Below, in pieces: positions 1 through 13,000 of a stretch of DNA of 64,000 bases. Positions within the stretch are counted from its first letter, which is position 1, and each line of letters starts with the position of its first letter. Position numbers and translations under genes: made by a program. The stretch spans positions 4,796,501 through 4,860,500 of the forward strand of contig NC_060028.1 of assembly GCF_021134715.1 (NCBI RefSeq). The letters run 5' to 3'. Source of the stretch: Daphnia pulex (taxonomy: Eukaryota > Arthropoda > Branchiopoda > Diplostraca > Daphniidae). Under the pieces are notes generated by a model that saw nothing but the letters and a program-made list of their open reading frames with translations, made no database searches and had not been told where the DNA came from.

Positions 1-71
1 GTGTTTAAATTCATTTCACCAGGCTGCTTCGTTGAAGAACTTTCTTCGCAGTTTGTGGAGCAAAAATCAAC

Positions 72-1521
72 ATGTTGAAAGCATTTCATCTGTCGATGCT
101 TGGAATTGTTATTCTATCACTTTCAAGTGTTTCAACTAAACCCCAACACGGTAAACGACTATACAAATTGTGAAATAAATCGTTCGAATAATCGAATGAA
201 TGTTTTAAAATAACCGTGGTGACTATTCTCAGGAGGCGTGATTAAGCAGGTGGAAATGGAATGCATCAAACGGTATACACTCTCGATCCCTATAAAATTT
301 TCAGTTTCTTCGAAAAATCATTTAATCTTATTTAACTGCTTCACGTTATTAGTCCAAGGCCTTACAAAATTGCCGATAAAGAACAGGTAAATCATATTCT
401 AATAATCATTTCAAATAATTTCGTGTCAATTAATTGAATTTAATTCAAATTAAATTTGCAGTGTGATAAATACTACATCTGCGACAACGGTGAGTTATCA
501 TATGATAACTAAATTCACAAGATGAAACTAATATTTTGTTTCTTAATCTTATCCTTTCAAGGCGTGGCTATACCGCAACTGTAAGTCGATTAATTAAAGG
601 ATTTAACTTTTACTAAGATTATTGTCATTTCAATTAGTTGTGAAGACGGCACGGTGTTTTATTTTTCCATTGGAAATTGCGTCCTACTGAATGGGGCGGA
701 CTGCGATGGCCGACCTTTACTCCGTAAAACAATTTTTATCTATAGTTGCTTATCTTCGTTTTATGTAACTGCATTGTCCTTTGAAAATAGAGGAATCAAT
801 CAAAACAAAGCATTGCCCAAAAAAAACAGGACTTTTCCCTCACGAGGATCCTGCTCAGTGCAATAAATATTACCAAGTATATCATATTTACACTTCAATA
901 ATTAAACTAGATCTTGCTTTATTATCAATTAAATGCCAAATCAGTGTCTAGATGGTCGCCCGACATTAATTAAATGCCCTGATATGCTACTTTTCGATCG
1001 TTTGAGAGGTGTGTGTGATTACGCCGATCTAGCAGATACTTCAAACTGCCTTCTGGAACGTGAGTCTACCAATAATGAAAAAACAAAAAAAATTATTGCG
1101 ATTATATGGGGTTGAAACTTGAAACTTGAAACGCTGATCATTGTCAGTGTCCAGTTGAATCTACGAAATTAAAAAATATTGATTGCTTACAGCTTCCCCA
1201 GTCGTTTGCCCTGGAAATGCGACACCAGATGTAGGCAACCGTCTAATCGCTCATCCAACTGATTGCAACAAATTTTTCTTCTGCGAATCGGCAATTCCAC
1301 GACCACTTGCATGCGAAGAACACTTGGCGTTTGATTTGGCCACTTTAACATGCATCGAAAGATCAAAAGTCCATCGCTGGTAAATCCTTATTATTAATTT
1401 TTCAACACAATCGACTAACTGCAACGATGACGCAATTCAAAGTCCCCTCGGCGTTGGACAGTTTGCGAGAGGAACAACTACATCAAATCGCATCATAATT
1501 GGTCAAATAATTGATTTTTAA
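72..1521 (+). CDS. Secreted protein with three chitin-binding type 2 (peritrophin-A) domains
   Basis: I assemble ten coding exons: 72-150, 233-272, 353-386, 462-489, 562-580, 638-723, 830-876, 945-1059, 1193-1379 and 1443-1521. They total 714 nt (237 aa plus stop). Residues 1-24 are a signal peptide ending near STKPQHG. Domain 1 has Cys 37, 52, 58, 68, 81 and 89. Domain 2 has Cys 106, 112, 122, 135 and 146. Domain 3 has Cys 155, 174, 180, 190, 203 and 212, with the usual CDKYY, CNKYYQC and CNKFFFC cores. The family binds chitin in cuticle, trachea or peritrophic matrix; three domains resemble obstructor/Gasp proteins. Without the last splice the frame stops at TGG-TAA (1383) and loses the sixth Cys of domain 3. 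A branch-like CTAAC at about 1414 and the AG at 1441-1442 restore it, so I prefer the spliced end. The C-terminal tail after Cys212 is less certain. Confidence 0.82.
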
Positions 1522-2704
1522 TCTCATAATTTCCAGCATCCACGATTAAAGGGAAGCAGACACGTTTATTCCGGACCGAGACTTGCGTCGCATTGAGCAT
1601 ATACGAATTACATGACAAACGTAGACCTTCCATGGATGCCAAAATTAAGGAAAAATACAATAGAACAAAAGGAGGAAGAACAGAAGATGGAAAAAAATGA
1701 GAAAAAAAGAAACTAGAGTACTTACACAGACACATACACAAAAAAATCACTGTCAATTTTCGAATCGAACGCATAATACACCTGACAGATGCGATTCAGT
1801 GCGGAATTTCTTAGCCATTTTTCTTTTGTTTCGCTAAAAAAAGGAATTATTATATTTCCATTACAGACCTCTTTCGCCGACACACGAGGTCGTCACTAAT
1901 GGATTACACAATTGATTTTACTCAGCGGTCTCATTCATCCACCCTATAGTCCCGGTGTCCCACATTAGTTATAGTTTCTGTACATGGACGACTGCCACGT
2001 CACTTTTTACTTTTTTTTTTGTTTTCTAAACTCAAAAAGAATTATTACGGGACTATCAAACATAAGAAAAAGGTGTTTAAATCGAAAGGCAGCAAAACGT
2101 CAACACGCAAAAAGGCAGCGCACAAACCCTATTAAAAGAATTTCCGTGGTTTTAAGACAAAATTTGTAGATTATGTAATCGGTCAATTTGTTCGCATTAA
2201 GCAATGACCACATTTTGGGCGACGAGAGCGAACAGATAAAAACGACGAGATACCGAGAAAATGGGAGGGAAAAAAAGAAACGATTGCACGCCAAAAAAGA
2301 CAAACTCTTTGTCTTCACTGAATGCGAATAAAAACTAAAGACACATTAGCGATAATAAAAATACAAAAAAAAGAAGAAACTTGAAATCGACATTATAACT
2401 CAAACCAAGGTTTTTTTTTAATTACTGCAATTAAAAAAACGAAGATAAACAAGAACGCTGCAAAATTGTGGAATTGTAGAAATGAAGAAAAAAAGGCCAT
2501 GTAAAGATTTGGTTATTCCTATTTAAAAAATTCGTTAGCTACTCCTGACCAACGGCCGTCGTGGTGGTGCGCACAACGGAATGATTATCTTTGACACTGC
2601 CTTCGATTCCATTCGACAGAGAAGACCGTTTCTTTTCTTTTTAGCCAATAAATAAGTTGAAGATTGCGGACAGGGTAAGTGGTGTGGTGGTGGTGAACGA
2701 TGAA
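1522..2704. other. Intergenic stretch between chitin-binding gene and Cip4 3' end
   Basis: No convincing coding region. Short open frames here lack codon structure or splice partners. The right part (about 2400-2704) is A-rich and probably contains the 3' UTR of the minus-strand Cip4 gene. Confidence 0.5.
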
Positions 2705-5700
2705 CTAGCAAGTATTATACAGTGTACACTGAATATAGGAGGTGGGGACGAAGCCTTCCTCGAAGCCGGAATTCCGTCGCACTCGCGTCCAGCCGTCTCC
2801 CTGGTCGACTTCAATGACCAACAACTCTTCACCTTCGTGTAAGGGAATAGAACCTTCGCTTTGGGCTACAAAAATACGAAAAAAAGAAAAGAATTAAGTG
2901 GCTGATTTTCTGAATTTCGTAGACGAGTCTCTTCGAAAGAAACGGACAGCAGTAGGATGAAGGCCGATTTCAGAGTGACATGAGGTAGCATTGAAAGCAT
3001 CATAAGAGTTCAAAAGAGTAAGAGTCTCATCAGATAAGGCCACAACCAGTATACTATCCCGAAAAAGCCAACGTGCAAGCGCAGAAATGAAAGGAAACCA
3101 ATAGATTCTCTGGCGAAAGCAGAGCGCGCTTTTCGAAAATGGGAAACGCCGGGTGGAACGAACCTTCAAATGCGTAAAGTGCTCGGCAGGTACCCAAAAC
3201 TGGCAGTAGTTCGCTTTCGTAAACTTCGCTCTCGTTGAGCGTGTCGTCTTCTTCGGCGTCTATCTCGGCTTCGGCGTTGGCGTAGAGACGCTCCACCTCC
3301 GAGTCGGGGAAACTGGTATGCGAGGCGTGAGAACCAACTCCGCTCTCCGGACTGTGAGAAGACCTTTACATATTTGTAAAAAATACAAAAATTTAGTGCC
3401 ATCTATTAAAATAAAACTAAACGATTCGGCATTTTTATTAATTTTACCCATGAGTTGGTTGGGGTGTTCCAGGCAGAGACGGTTTATTGTTGGGGTTGGA
3501 AACGCTGGAATCGGACGCACTCCGACTGAGAGACTCGTCCGAGCCGCCATGCTGCGTTAGGGCGTTGTTGGATCCCTTGGATCCCATCAATTTTCTCAAT
3601 CCTAGTCCTCCGTTACTGCCGCCGTTAATTCCGGTCGTTGAAGACGTTCGGACGCCGGGTGTGTTTAGCGTCTGAGCCGAGACTCGGCCTTCGGCTTCAT
3701 CCAGATAGCCTTGAAATTTGTGAAGTTCCAGCCGTAATTTGTCTAACCTGAGAAAGGAAAAGAATGAAAATGATTAAATCTATTAGCAAACATTTCAGCT
3801 CTCGCTGGTAAATGGAAAAATGAAACACCAACAGAAAAAATAAATGAAAATAAATTTTTCATCAACAAAAGTCAAACAAGACGACACGTGAGTTCAACCT
3901 GCTGCAAACGCTTCCTGGAATTTCAAGGTCATGCATTTTATTTTTAAAAGGAAGACGAAAACGGTGACGGATGATCCGTGCCTTAACCTTCACATCTTTC
4001 CATGCACTCGACATGAGAGAGAGAGGGAAAGAACGTCGAAAAAATATGCCATCTCATTAGCAACTCCATTTCGGTTGCGCCGAGTCCAGTCTTCTACCTT
4101 AGACAATGCTGGCATACCTTTCTTGGCGTGTCACGGAAGCTCTTTTGTTTAGCATATGGCCAGTATAGGCTTGTTTATTTCGGTTACGAAAAAAGAAAAA
4201 AGAAAAGAAAAAGAAAGCCCCCCAAAAAGGAGCGGAGAGAGACTGGAGAGAGGACTCGACTCGGACAAGATTTAGTAGTAGCGCCACCTAGCGAATCCAT
4301 ATCAATCGATCGGGTTGAAAATAGAATAATCTATTATGTACGTACCTCTGTCCACTTTCTGTCAGTTGGCCCTCGATGGAAAGTGGATCGCCCAGGGCGC
4401 GGTTTTGCTCGTAGACGCCCTTCATTTTCATGAGTCCGTCGCGCGTCGCCGTCTCCTGCAGCAGCCGCGTGTTGATCTCGTCCAGCCGCTGCTGCAACTT
4501 CTTGCGTCGCTGGTTCGGCGCCAAATCGCTATAGTCCTCCTTGGGTTCGACGAAGGCAATGAGAGACGACTGGAAAGGAGAAAGCGAAACCAAAAAAACT
4601 CATTACCAAAACAGAACACGGCGCGCGCTCGTTGTTTATCCCATTGAGACAGTCCAGGGCTGACGGATTGCGTCAACCCATTTCGACAACAACACTTTGG
4701 CAATTCCGTCAAATTGCAAAAAATGCAAATGTTGCAGGACTTGATTACAATTCAGAAAAGACACTGGCGACAAAAGCGTGTGGTGAAAGGGGGAGAAAAA
4801 ACGTGCAAGGGTTTGGATGAGGCATGCTGGCGGCTAAACTGTTCGATTGGAATCATTTCAGTCGCAGGGAACGGTGTGTCGCGCAAGCGGGGGGCAAACG
4901 AAGAACAGAAAAAAATTTTTGTTTAGAATCAGAGATACTTACGATAATGGATTAGTGCACTTGAAACGTGTGGCGTGCTACAATCAATACGAATGGCAAC
5001 GTCTCCACGCTCAGCATCCGTATTGGCAGAACGATAAAAGAAATGATAACAAAACAAGGGTGAGATGGGATGATCAGAAAAATTAAAAAAAAAAACAAAA
5101 AAAAAAAACAAAAAAAAACACGAGAAATCAACTAAAACAAGAATCGATTATTTGAGATTATCGCAAAAAATCTCCATCAAACGGGTTCCATTGTTAATCG
5201 GGACGCTTGGTTCTATTCAATTTCTTTTAGAATAAACAAGGGGGTAAGATGCTGCTATTGATAATGACGTTACCTTTCCAGCGTTGAATATGCTAAAGAT
5301 GCCGGCGCGTTTTTTGAGTTTCATGGCGGTTAACGTGCCACCTTTCGATTCGGACTTGAGGATGCCACTCGAGGTCAAGCTGATGGTCGAATGAATGGCG
5401 CCACTGCCGCCACCATTGCTCGACGAGTCCGAGCCGACGCTGCCGCTTCGCATATTACTCAGGTCTTCGAAAGGCACGTCTTCCGGTGGCGAAAACCCGG
5501 ATTTGTACCGTTCAATAACCAGCCGCGAGTCCTGACCATAAAAATGACCAAAAAATATCAAACATAAAAAATCAACAAACAAAAAAGGGGGCGTAAATAA
5601 AATAAAAATCAAACAATCAGGTCACCTTTTCCGGATCGACGTTGTCGGCGGCTCGGACAATTCCGTCCAAACATTTATTAATTATGGGAAAGACACTGCG

Positions 5701-8700
5701 CTCTATATCCACACCTTTCCTTATGAAATTCTCGACCTGTTTAATTCTTTTGTCGTCTAACTCCTGAAGGGTGTGGAATACACCTGGAAGGGCCGTCTGC
5801 AAAAAGAAAAAAAGGAAAAAAAAACGTCAACATTATTTCGATCAATAAATTAGAAACGCACTAAAAAGCACAGGCCAGATTTTTTTTTCTTTTTAAACTA
5901 TTATTACGTACACGCCATGTTGACGTTAATGCAACATCTGCCGAGACAGCTCCTCCCAACCACAGCGAGGGAGCACAAATAATGACAGCATCACAATCAT
6001 TTTAGCGCACTTATTACCATCCGGGATGGTCCCGAAACCTCGTTGGCTGATAATCAGGACAAGCTCGCCAAAAACGGTTTGACGTTTTTCCTTATTTTAG
6101 TCTTATTTCATTTTTTGTTTTTGTTTTTTGTTTAAAAAAGATGAAAAACAAAAAGCCGTTGGTTTCCCACGCACCTGATAATGACACGTCTGAAGCTCGT
6201 TGGCTTTCTGGAGTTGCTTGGCGTACTCGTTTTTGTTGTCATCGCACTGGTGACTTTTGATGGACGAGTTGATGCGCTGCTTTTCGACGTCGGCCCGCGA
6301 GAGGTTCAGATCGGCATCGGCTTTGCGGTACGCGTCCTCGGCCCGCTCCGCTTCCCGGAAAGCTTTTTCGTAGTTTTTCTGCGCTCGATCCAGCGCCGAC
6401 AACTGCTGGTTCAACGAAGACTGCAATTTCGCACCTTCCTGTAGGGCCTATCAAACAATTCAAAAATAATCAAATCAAATCAAATCAAATAATGAAGTCA
6501 TCATGAAACAAATTATGCGCCGCAAACCGATGAAGCCCATCCACAACTTTCATTCAATTGAAAAAATAAGAACCTAATTTCAAAAAGGAGATGGAAAGTA
6601 AAACGTCGAGTCTCAAGGTTGCCATCGAATTTTGAAAGTGTGACACACCCTTAGGCTATTATTACCCAAACAAAAGTCTGTTGGCTGTTCAGCTTCTTTC
6701 CATTTTGGACGTTGGTATTAAAGTAATGGATATATATCTGTTTGATATTAATTTATTTCTCTTTGTTTGCGTTACGTGGGGAGGAGAGAAAAAAGAAAAA
6801 AATTGGCTGCAACGCCAAAGGCCAAAAGCTACTGCTGGAAGAAGAAAAGTGGATTGAATGGGACACGCACGCCCGCACTAAAGTTGGATAACCACCACCC
6901 AACGAAAACAAGACAATGCCTTCAAACCGCTTGATGATAATCACAACTTTCCAAGTCTACATGCCCTTGAAGCACAACGTGTATGTGTGTGTGTGTTTGT
7001 TTCAAGTTGCGGCTATCCACGTTCAAGCATGAGAAGGGATACCGTCGAATTCCGTCGTTGCTACTTCCCCACTACTCGCAAGCCACTAACGAACAAACTT
7101 GTTAATAAAAACGATTTAAAAACTTGGAAACCATTTCCGCTTTTTTTGAGCCGCAGAAAAGTTTGTCTTTTTGGTTGGGGTTAATTTCAAACCGTGATGG
7201 AAGATGCTGGACCTATCCAAATGCTAGACGATTACGAAGAGAGTCATAGACAGGACGTTGAATATACCTTTTTGCGTTCTTCTTTCAAGTCTTTGACGAG
7301 AGCCACAATCTCTTTGGTGACGGCAGAGGTCAGGTTTTCGGCTACCACTTCATGTTGGCCGGCTTGATCGTTGACCTCGGTCAGGACATCACGAAAGGCT
7401 TTCTGGCACGAAAATCTGTTGATGAAAAATGGAAATTAGATCTATTATGCCACACGTTCAAATTCAAAGTCGATGCCGGGCCCGAGCTGCGGCAAAAAAA
7501 AAAAAAAAAAAGGCACAGCTGGTTCACCATGGACGTTCGGTGCGCCGCATGGGAACCCATTACGAGTCGTTCGGATACGGTGAGATGGATACGAGAAAAA
7601 CACAACATGAACAAATTTCAAAATAAAAATGACGACGCACCAGACGAAAGAAAAAGCAATCGAGAGGAGAGAAGCAACAAGAGAGAGAGAAGAAAAATCT
7701 CATTCCCAGGCTCATCGTGCACACGCACGCTCGAGTCCATTACGAAAAGGAGGAAAACAAATAAAAACGCGAGATGCTCACACGGCCATATCTCTCGCCA
7801 ATCGGAAATAACAAATAACTCGTTTTTCTCGTTCTCCCTCAACCCGACTGCGAAATAGGTGCAGTTTGAGTTGCAACAGCAGCAGCAGCTAATCGCACAT
7901 TAGCTTGATGATGATAGGAATTAGCTGCTGGCCGTCATATTTCCCTTTAAGGATCGTTAAAGGCTAATCATCTGGGATTGTGGGTTTGTCACCTATTGGA
8001 CATTCTGACGGAATGACTCAGCAGATGGTCGCCATGCCTTATTGTCGTTATCCTCCCCTGACGACCCAGAAAGAGAGAAGCTAGAGAGAAGAGCCATAGG
8101 ATGTTGGTGGGTCTGATTAGATTTTCAGCGACAACTTCCCTCGAGTGCGGAGATAGCAGCCGAGGAAGCGCACGAATTGCGAATCAGATTCAACAGTATA
8201 ATCTGAGAAACGCAATGGAGCGAGACGGTAGATAGGGAATTGTGGAGCAACACGACATAGCCCCCTTTTCAGTGCGTGACTGAGTAATTCTTCCTCCGAC
8301 AGAGCGACAGGAAAAACAAAAAAACACACAAAAAACACGAAAAAAAAATCCAGGGGCTTCGTCTTTGCTTAACAAGATTGTCTATAGAATATCAACCCTT
8401 GAAGCAACACTAGCGCGAATAGGATTCGAAAATCTTCTGAGCTCTTTTCTAAAATAAAAATGAAATTTATTTTATTAGCCTGATTCTCTCTCTCTCTCTC
8501 TCCTTTTTGATCCATTTTGCGGCGACCTATATGGAGAAGTGAAAGGTCAACCGTCATTTGAAGGCAAAGAAAAACACACGCGCAAGTAACGAGGGATAAT
8601 ACAGAAGGAAGACTCTAACGCAGTCTACAATCATGGGGCCAACCCCTCCCGCCCTAAATTTCGTCTGTTTATTTGAAAAGTCTTTCTCGTTTCCGTTTTT

Positions 8701-11700
8701 TTAAACTTGACAAAAGTAATAACTTGAGTTTTTATCTATCCCACAAATGATTTCTTAAAAAAAAACCCATTTCAAACTCATAATGTTGTCCGTGACGATT
8801 AGTGGTTAATCTTATCTAGCCCACAGTTGAACCAGAAAAACCCATTTGATAATGTTGTCCGTGGTGATTAGTGGTTAATCTTAAAATGTTCATCTATTTG
8901 CTTGGTCGATATAAAAATTAAGAAACAATAACTGGAGAATAAGGTTCTTGGATTACAAAAGGTCGAAGTGTACAGAAAGAAAAGGTGTGAACATTGGTGA
9001 CAAGTGGGTGGGCTGAGAGGATGCCCCAATATTCTACGGTTACCGTCTGAATTTTTTTCTACATAGTTCACCGAGTGTTCCCTGAAGCCAGACAAAAAAA
9101 TTCACTTCAGTTGATTGGAGCTCATTTTTGGACTTCGTTCGTTATCCCCGACTAGAAAAAAAGCGTTGGGTTATGACCGGAATGGACCACCAGCCTAGTC
9201 TCACCCCTTTTCTCCCCCCAACAAAACAAAACTAAACAAACGGAGGACTAGTTTTCAAACTGTTAAAGAAACTCACTGAACCGTTATGTTTCGTGCACCT
9301 GATCAACAACTCGTTTGATACTCGTCTTCCTTGTCTCGTCTCCCATCAACCTGCATTCTTCCCAAGTCCGAGTATGTGAGTAATGAGCTGAAGGTGGAAG
9401 GAATGCTCGTGATCAAGATAAAAAATAAAAAAAAACAAATACAAAAATCCGACTCGAATGGAAACAACTACAATCATGGAATCATTTCATTTTTCCAGGA
9501 ACGGAGGCGTCCTTTTCACGTTCCCAGGGTTGCAGTACTTGACGGGGAAGCTACGTTGTTTGATTGGATTGCTGTTTTACTATGCAAGGGTGGGGATGGT
9601 CGGCTGAAAAAGAAGGGGGGAGGGGGTGACGTCACCATACGATGAGTCATTGCTAGTTACAAGCCGGTAAGGAAAATAAAAAATCGATAGTTCGTATCCA
9701 AGGTTGAAGGCTGTACACAGTTGTTCCCTGGTCAGGTGAAGAACTTGCCTAGATCCGGCAGTTGGCCATTTAACAGATTTCTGAAGAAAAACAGGCAAGG
9801 TCAGCCAGTTTGTCCTCTTGTGAATATAACGGGAAGAAATATTCGAGTTTAGTGGGTCGGGCCGTTTAGGTATTCCAGCACGGATCTTTTCCTTTTATTA
9901 CCAATGGGCGACGCTTTTATTGTGCAACATGGCGAGTCAGAACAGAAAGAGGGAAAAAAAATATTGCTACACAGTATGTAACACCGGCCGGCCCTGTCTG
10001 CTCAATAGATAAATTTTATGAATCTGTTCACAGTATATACTCATTGTACGGGATAGGTTACACCTCAGCACGTATGTGATATGCGTCGAGAGAATAGCCG
10101 AATCACTGAACTACAACAAGGAAATGGGTCGTTTCCCAACATCGTCTCTGAAACGATTTTAAATGATCTCTCGAATATCGCTCGAATAGCTCGAGGCGTT
10201 GAGCATACTGAAACCCAAAAGGGCATGCCAGCGGCACCTTATCCCGACTATTAATTTTATTTTATTTTTTCTTAAAGAAAAAGTTTCCACTTACTGATAG
10301 TCTTCTTCCTCCTTTTTCTTCGGCATGTACGACTTCACCAACCGCCTGGACAAACACAAAAGTTAATGAAATATATATTGATATATATAAAAAGGAAATT
10401 CAAATCGATAATTTATTATACCTCAGTTTTCCGGCGTACTCGGATTCGATTGCGCACCGATCCCGGATAAAGTTCCCATATCGCTCCAGAAAGTCAATGC
10501 CCTTTTGGGTGTGGGCAGCTACGTTGTCGTATTGGTCCTAAAACAATATCAACGACACACATATCAAAAGCCGTTATCTGATTGCACCGGTGACCGATTC
10601 GATCAGTGCATGTCGTTAATGCGACCCATCTAAGAAGTTCAACATTCAAAACGATCTTATCACCTTTGATATAAAGTCAAGAACGAAGATTGTCAATCAA
10701 ATTGCAACAATGGACGAAAAAAATGGACGCCGATCACGCACGTTTCTACGAAGATGTTTAGAAGAGGGAGAAGCTTAGCCAGAAATAAAACAGGAACCTA
10801 TCTTGTTACGTACAAGCAAGAGAGAGAGAGAAAGAGAGGACAGTTCAGCTCACGAATCACATGACTCAAGCTGAAGACGTCACAATCTTTGGCTGCTGCA
10901 ACAGCCACCCCCTCAAACAGATTTAGAACAAGCCAGAATAGCAAAAAAGAGAAATGTGAACGAAGCGGAAGAAGATTAGAAGCACAGCTAGACGTGAGTT
11001 GGAAGATAAATTCCACGCGATGAAGACGAAATACCCGTGCAATCCGAAAAGGTAAATGAATGACAACAAAAGACTTTGTGGGATTTCAAAACAAGAAGTC
11101 ATTCCAGGAATGGGGGGGAAACGATCTATTAACAGAAAATAAAATGCATTTGAACAACCGACTACGATTTGATGGAGATCCCGTCTCTCATGTCTTAAAC
11201 CGGATGGCAACAAGGACACTCGGACAGAGAAAATGAATGTAGAAAATAATTATTTTAGCGAAAATATTTGATGCCAGGATATTAAAACACCAACATTCGA
11301 CAAAATATAATCTACTGCGATTCATTTGATCACCGATCGATTCGACTAGTTATCGTACACAGGAAACTGACGTGTGCAACCAGAGAAATATGATTTACGT
11401 TTTTGCTTAGCAATGGACGGAAATGGACGGAAAAATCAAAATTCTAACGCGGTGTAAAAGGAAATTTAATAATAATTAAGTGCCAGAAGTTGACGGCAAT
11501 CTATTGAAACATTCTCAACAGTATCCGGTGTGTCGTTCTCAAATAAAATTTCTTGTTAAAAAAAACGAAAAAAAGGACATTTGAGTTTGAACCCTGACAA
11601 ATGATTCAATTGAAGAATTTTACAGAAATATTTTTCAAGAACTCTATAAAGCAGTAATATTTTCCTATCAGAAGAATTTCGTTATAATTAAGCAAGCTAA

Positions 11701-12047
11701 AAAATTCGTTCGAGTAACCAAATTTCAAGTCTGATTACACCATGCCAGGCTAGTTGCAACAACTCGTTCGATTGACAAACTTCAAACAAAGTAAGTATTT
11801 GTAGTAAAATGAAATGAAATTTACGCTAGGTTTCTCGACCCTATACACCAATCACATGGTGATGGCAATTGTTAGTCTTGATTGTTGTAAAAAGAAACTG
11901 AAAATAGTAGAATGCAAACGCTGTAAGCTAGGGATGGGTCGTCTTGTTGACTGCTAGGCTACTGTGGATTTGGGGTGTGTTACGATATGATTAGATTTCA
12001 GTTGAAACTGAAATACAACTTACCCAAAGTTCGATTCCCCAACTCAT
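2705..12047 (-). CDS. Cip4: Cip4/TOCA-1/FBP17-like F-BAR, HR1 and SH3 protein
   Basis: Eleven coding exons on the minus strand: 12047-12024, 10537-10422, 10345-10295, 7415-7268, 6447-6175, 5796-5626, 5531-5274, 4569-4346, 3747-3448, 3351-3164 and 2865-2705. They sum to 1914 nt, 637 aa. The product starts MSWGIELW and runs into [20 protein letters not shown], the N-terminal FCH part of an F-BAR domain (about residues 1-261). An HR1 motif follows ([19 protein letters not shown], about 350-445), which in this family binds GTP-Cdc42. Then come a Ser/Gly-rich linker and a C-terminal SH3 domain (about 577-635: [25 protein letters not shown]), which recruits WASP and dynamin. CIP4 proteins bend plasma membrane and drive actin assembly during endocytosis. 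The start is set by the short exon ending TGG|GTAAGT. Two large introns (10294-7416 and 12023-10538) hold only low-complexity DNA. Alternative exons cannot be excluded. Confidence 0.93.
7416..10294. other. Large intron of Cip4
   Basis: A 2.9-kb intron between coding exons 3 and 4. It holds A-rich tracts, a CT microsatellite near 8485-8503 and two direct copies of a motif reading gtgattagtggttaatctta near 8796-8884. I see no coding exon or RNA gene in it. Regulatory elements are possible but cannot be identified by reading. Confidence 0.6.
8485..8503. repeat. (CT)n microsatellite
   Basis: Uninterrupted CT dinucleotide run of about nine units within the large Cip4 intron. Confidence 0.9.
10538..12023. 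other. First coding intron of Cip4
   Basis: A 1.5-kb intron after the eight-codon first exon. It holds an AG-rich run near 10817-10838 and A/T-rich sequence, with no exon that I can support. A long first intron often carries enhancers, but nothing specific is visible. Confidence 0.6.
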
Positions 12048-13000
12048 TTTTTTTCAGAATGCTCGTATCCGACTTATCCAATTATTTTCCAAGTTGACAT
12101 TGCAGGTAAAACATTCAAAATTTCGACACGAGTTTCAAGCACACACACCAACTTAATATGCTGACCAACATACACTTCTGCTGCTAACGCCACTTCGACC
12201 AAAACTTTTCTCTTACTCATCGGCCATACCAATTCGACCTGCCGCCTGGTGAGAAAGTCGGAAGGCAATAGTCAAATGAAAAAAAGTTTTCCTGTTTACC
12301 TCAGCCATCTACCGTCAAAAGATACAGTATAACCGTATATATTTTTTTAAATCTCCTAAATTGAAATATTTTAATCCCAACTGCCTATAGCTAACAACTA
12401 TACAGCTATACTTGCAATATACTTGCAATAACGTAAGTTATTCACTTCATTATATTGAGAAATCGCCGGTGACAACTGATAAGAACATCGGGCTAATCTT
12501 AGGGATAGGGAGGGAAGCAGATCTTAAAATGTCACCATAAAAAGTATGCATGTTTATTGTTTAACTACAATAAATATGCATAATAAATATTTTGCTTTAA
12601 CCTTTTTTTCGCGATAACTTCAGCTTGTCAGTTTCAACGGTTTCAATATCCCCGCTCAATATCTGGCAAGTTTAGCTACGTTTAGGCTACTTGACGTTTT
12701 GGTGATATTTTTTGTTTCATTTTGTTGTTAACATTAAAATTTGTCATTTTAGTCAAATTGAAAACAGTATTTATTCCTTGTGTTTTTAGATTAAAACTTT
12801 CCTATAATACTAAGAGAAGAGTGTAAAAAGTCTCCAATTTGGCAATTTCGCTCGATCTTTGTATATCTGTCAAAAAAGACAAACACGCCAAGTCTAGCAG
12901 ACTGAAACGTAGAAAAAAAAATACGTTAAATAGGATTTTTTTTACGTTACTTTACAGTTTACAGGACAGCTTTTTAACTAGTCTCTGCTCTCTGGTGGAC
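12048..13000. promoter_or_regulatory. Divergent promoter interval between Cip4 and HACD3
   Basis: About 950 bp separates the start codons of two divergently transcribed genes, so both 5' UTRs and promoters should lie here. The sequence is AT-rich. I see no clear TATA-initiator pair that would fix either transcription start. An open frame on the minus strand at 12074-12268 is not spliced to Cip4 and I do not call it a gene. Confidence 0.5.

Noticed and set aside
1493..1774. Minus-strand open frame of 93 codons
   Set aside because: Hydrophobic low-complexity translation overlapping the last exon of the chitin-binding gene; no splice or start support.
3054..4712. Several overlapping open frames around the Cip4 HR1/SH3 exons, some on the plus strand
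   Set aside because: Shadows of the real Cip4 exons in other frames; only one frame gives the HR1 and SH3 motifs and correct splice phases.
7352..7858. Plus-strand open frame of 168 codons
   Set aside because: It overlaps the antisense of Cip4 exon 4 and A-rich intron sequence; the translation is Lys/Arg-rich low complexity.
12074..12268. Possible upstream exon of Cip4
   Set aside because: Not in frame with the start exon and has no donor that would join it; likely 5' UTR or promoter DNA.
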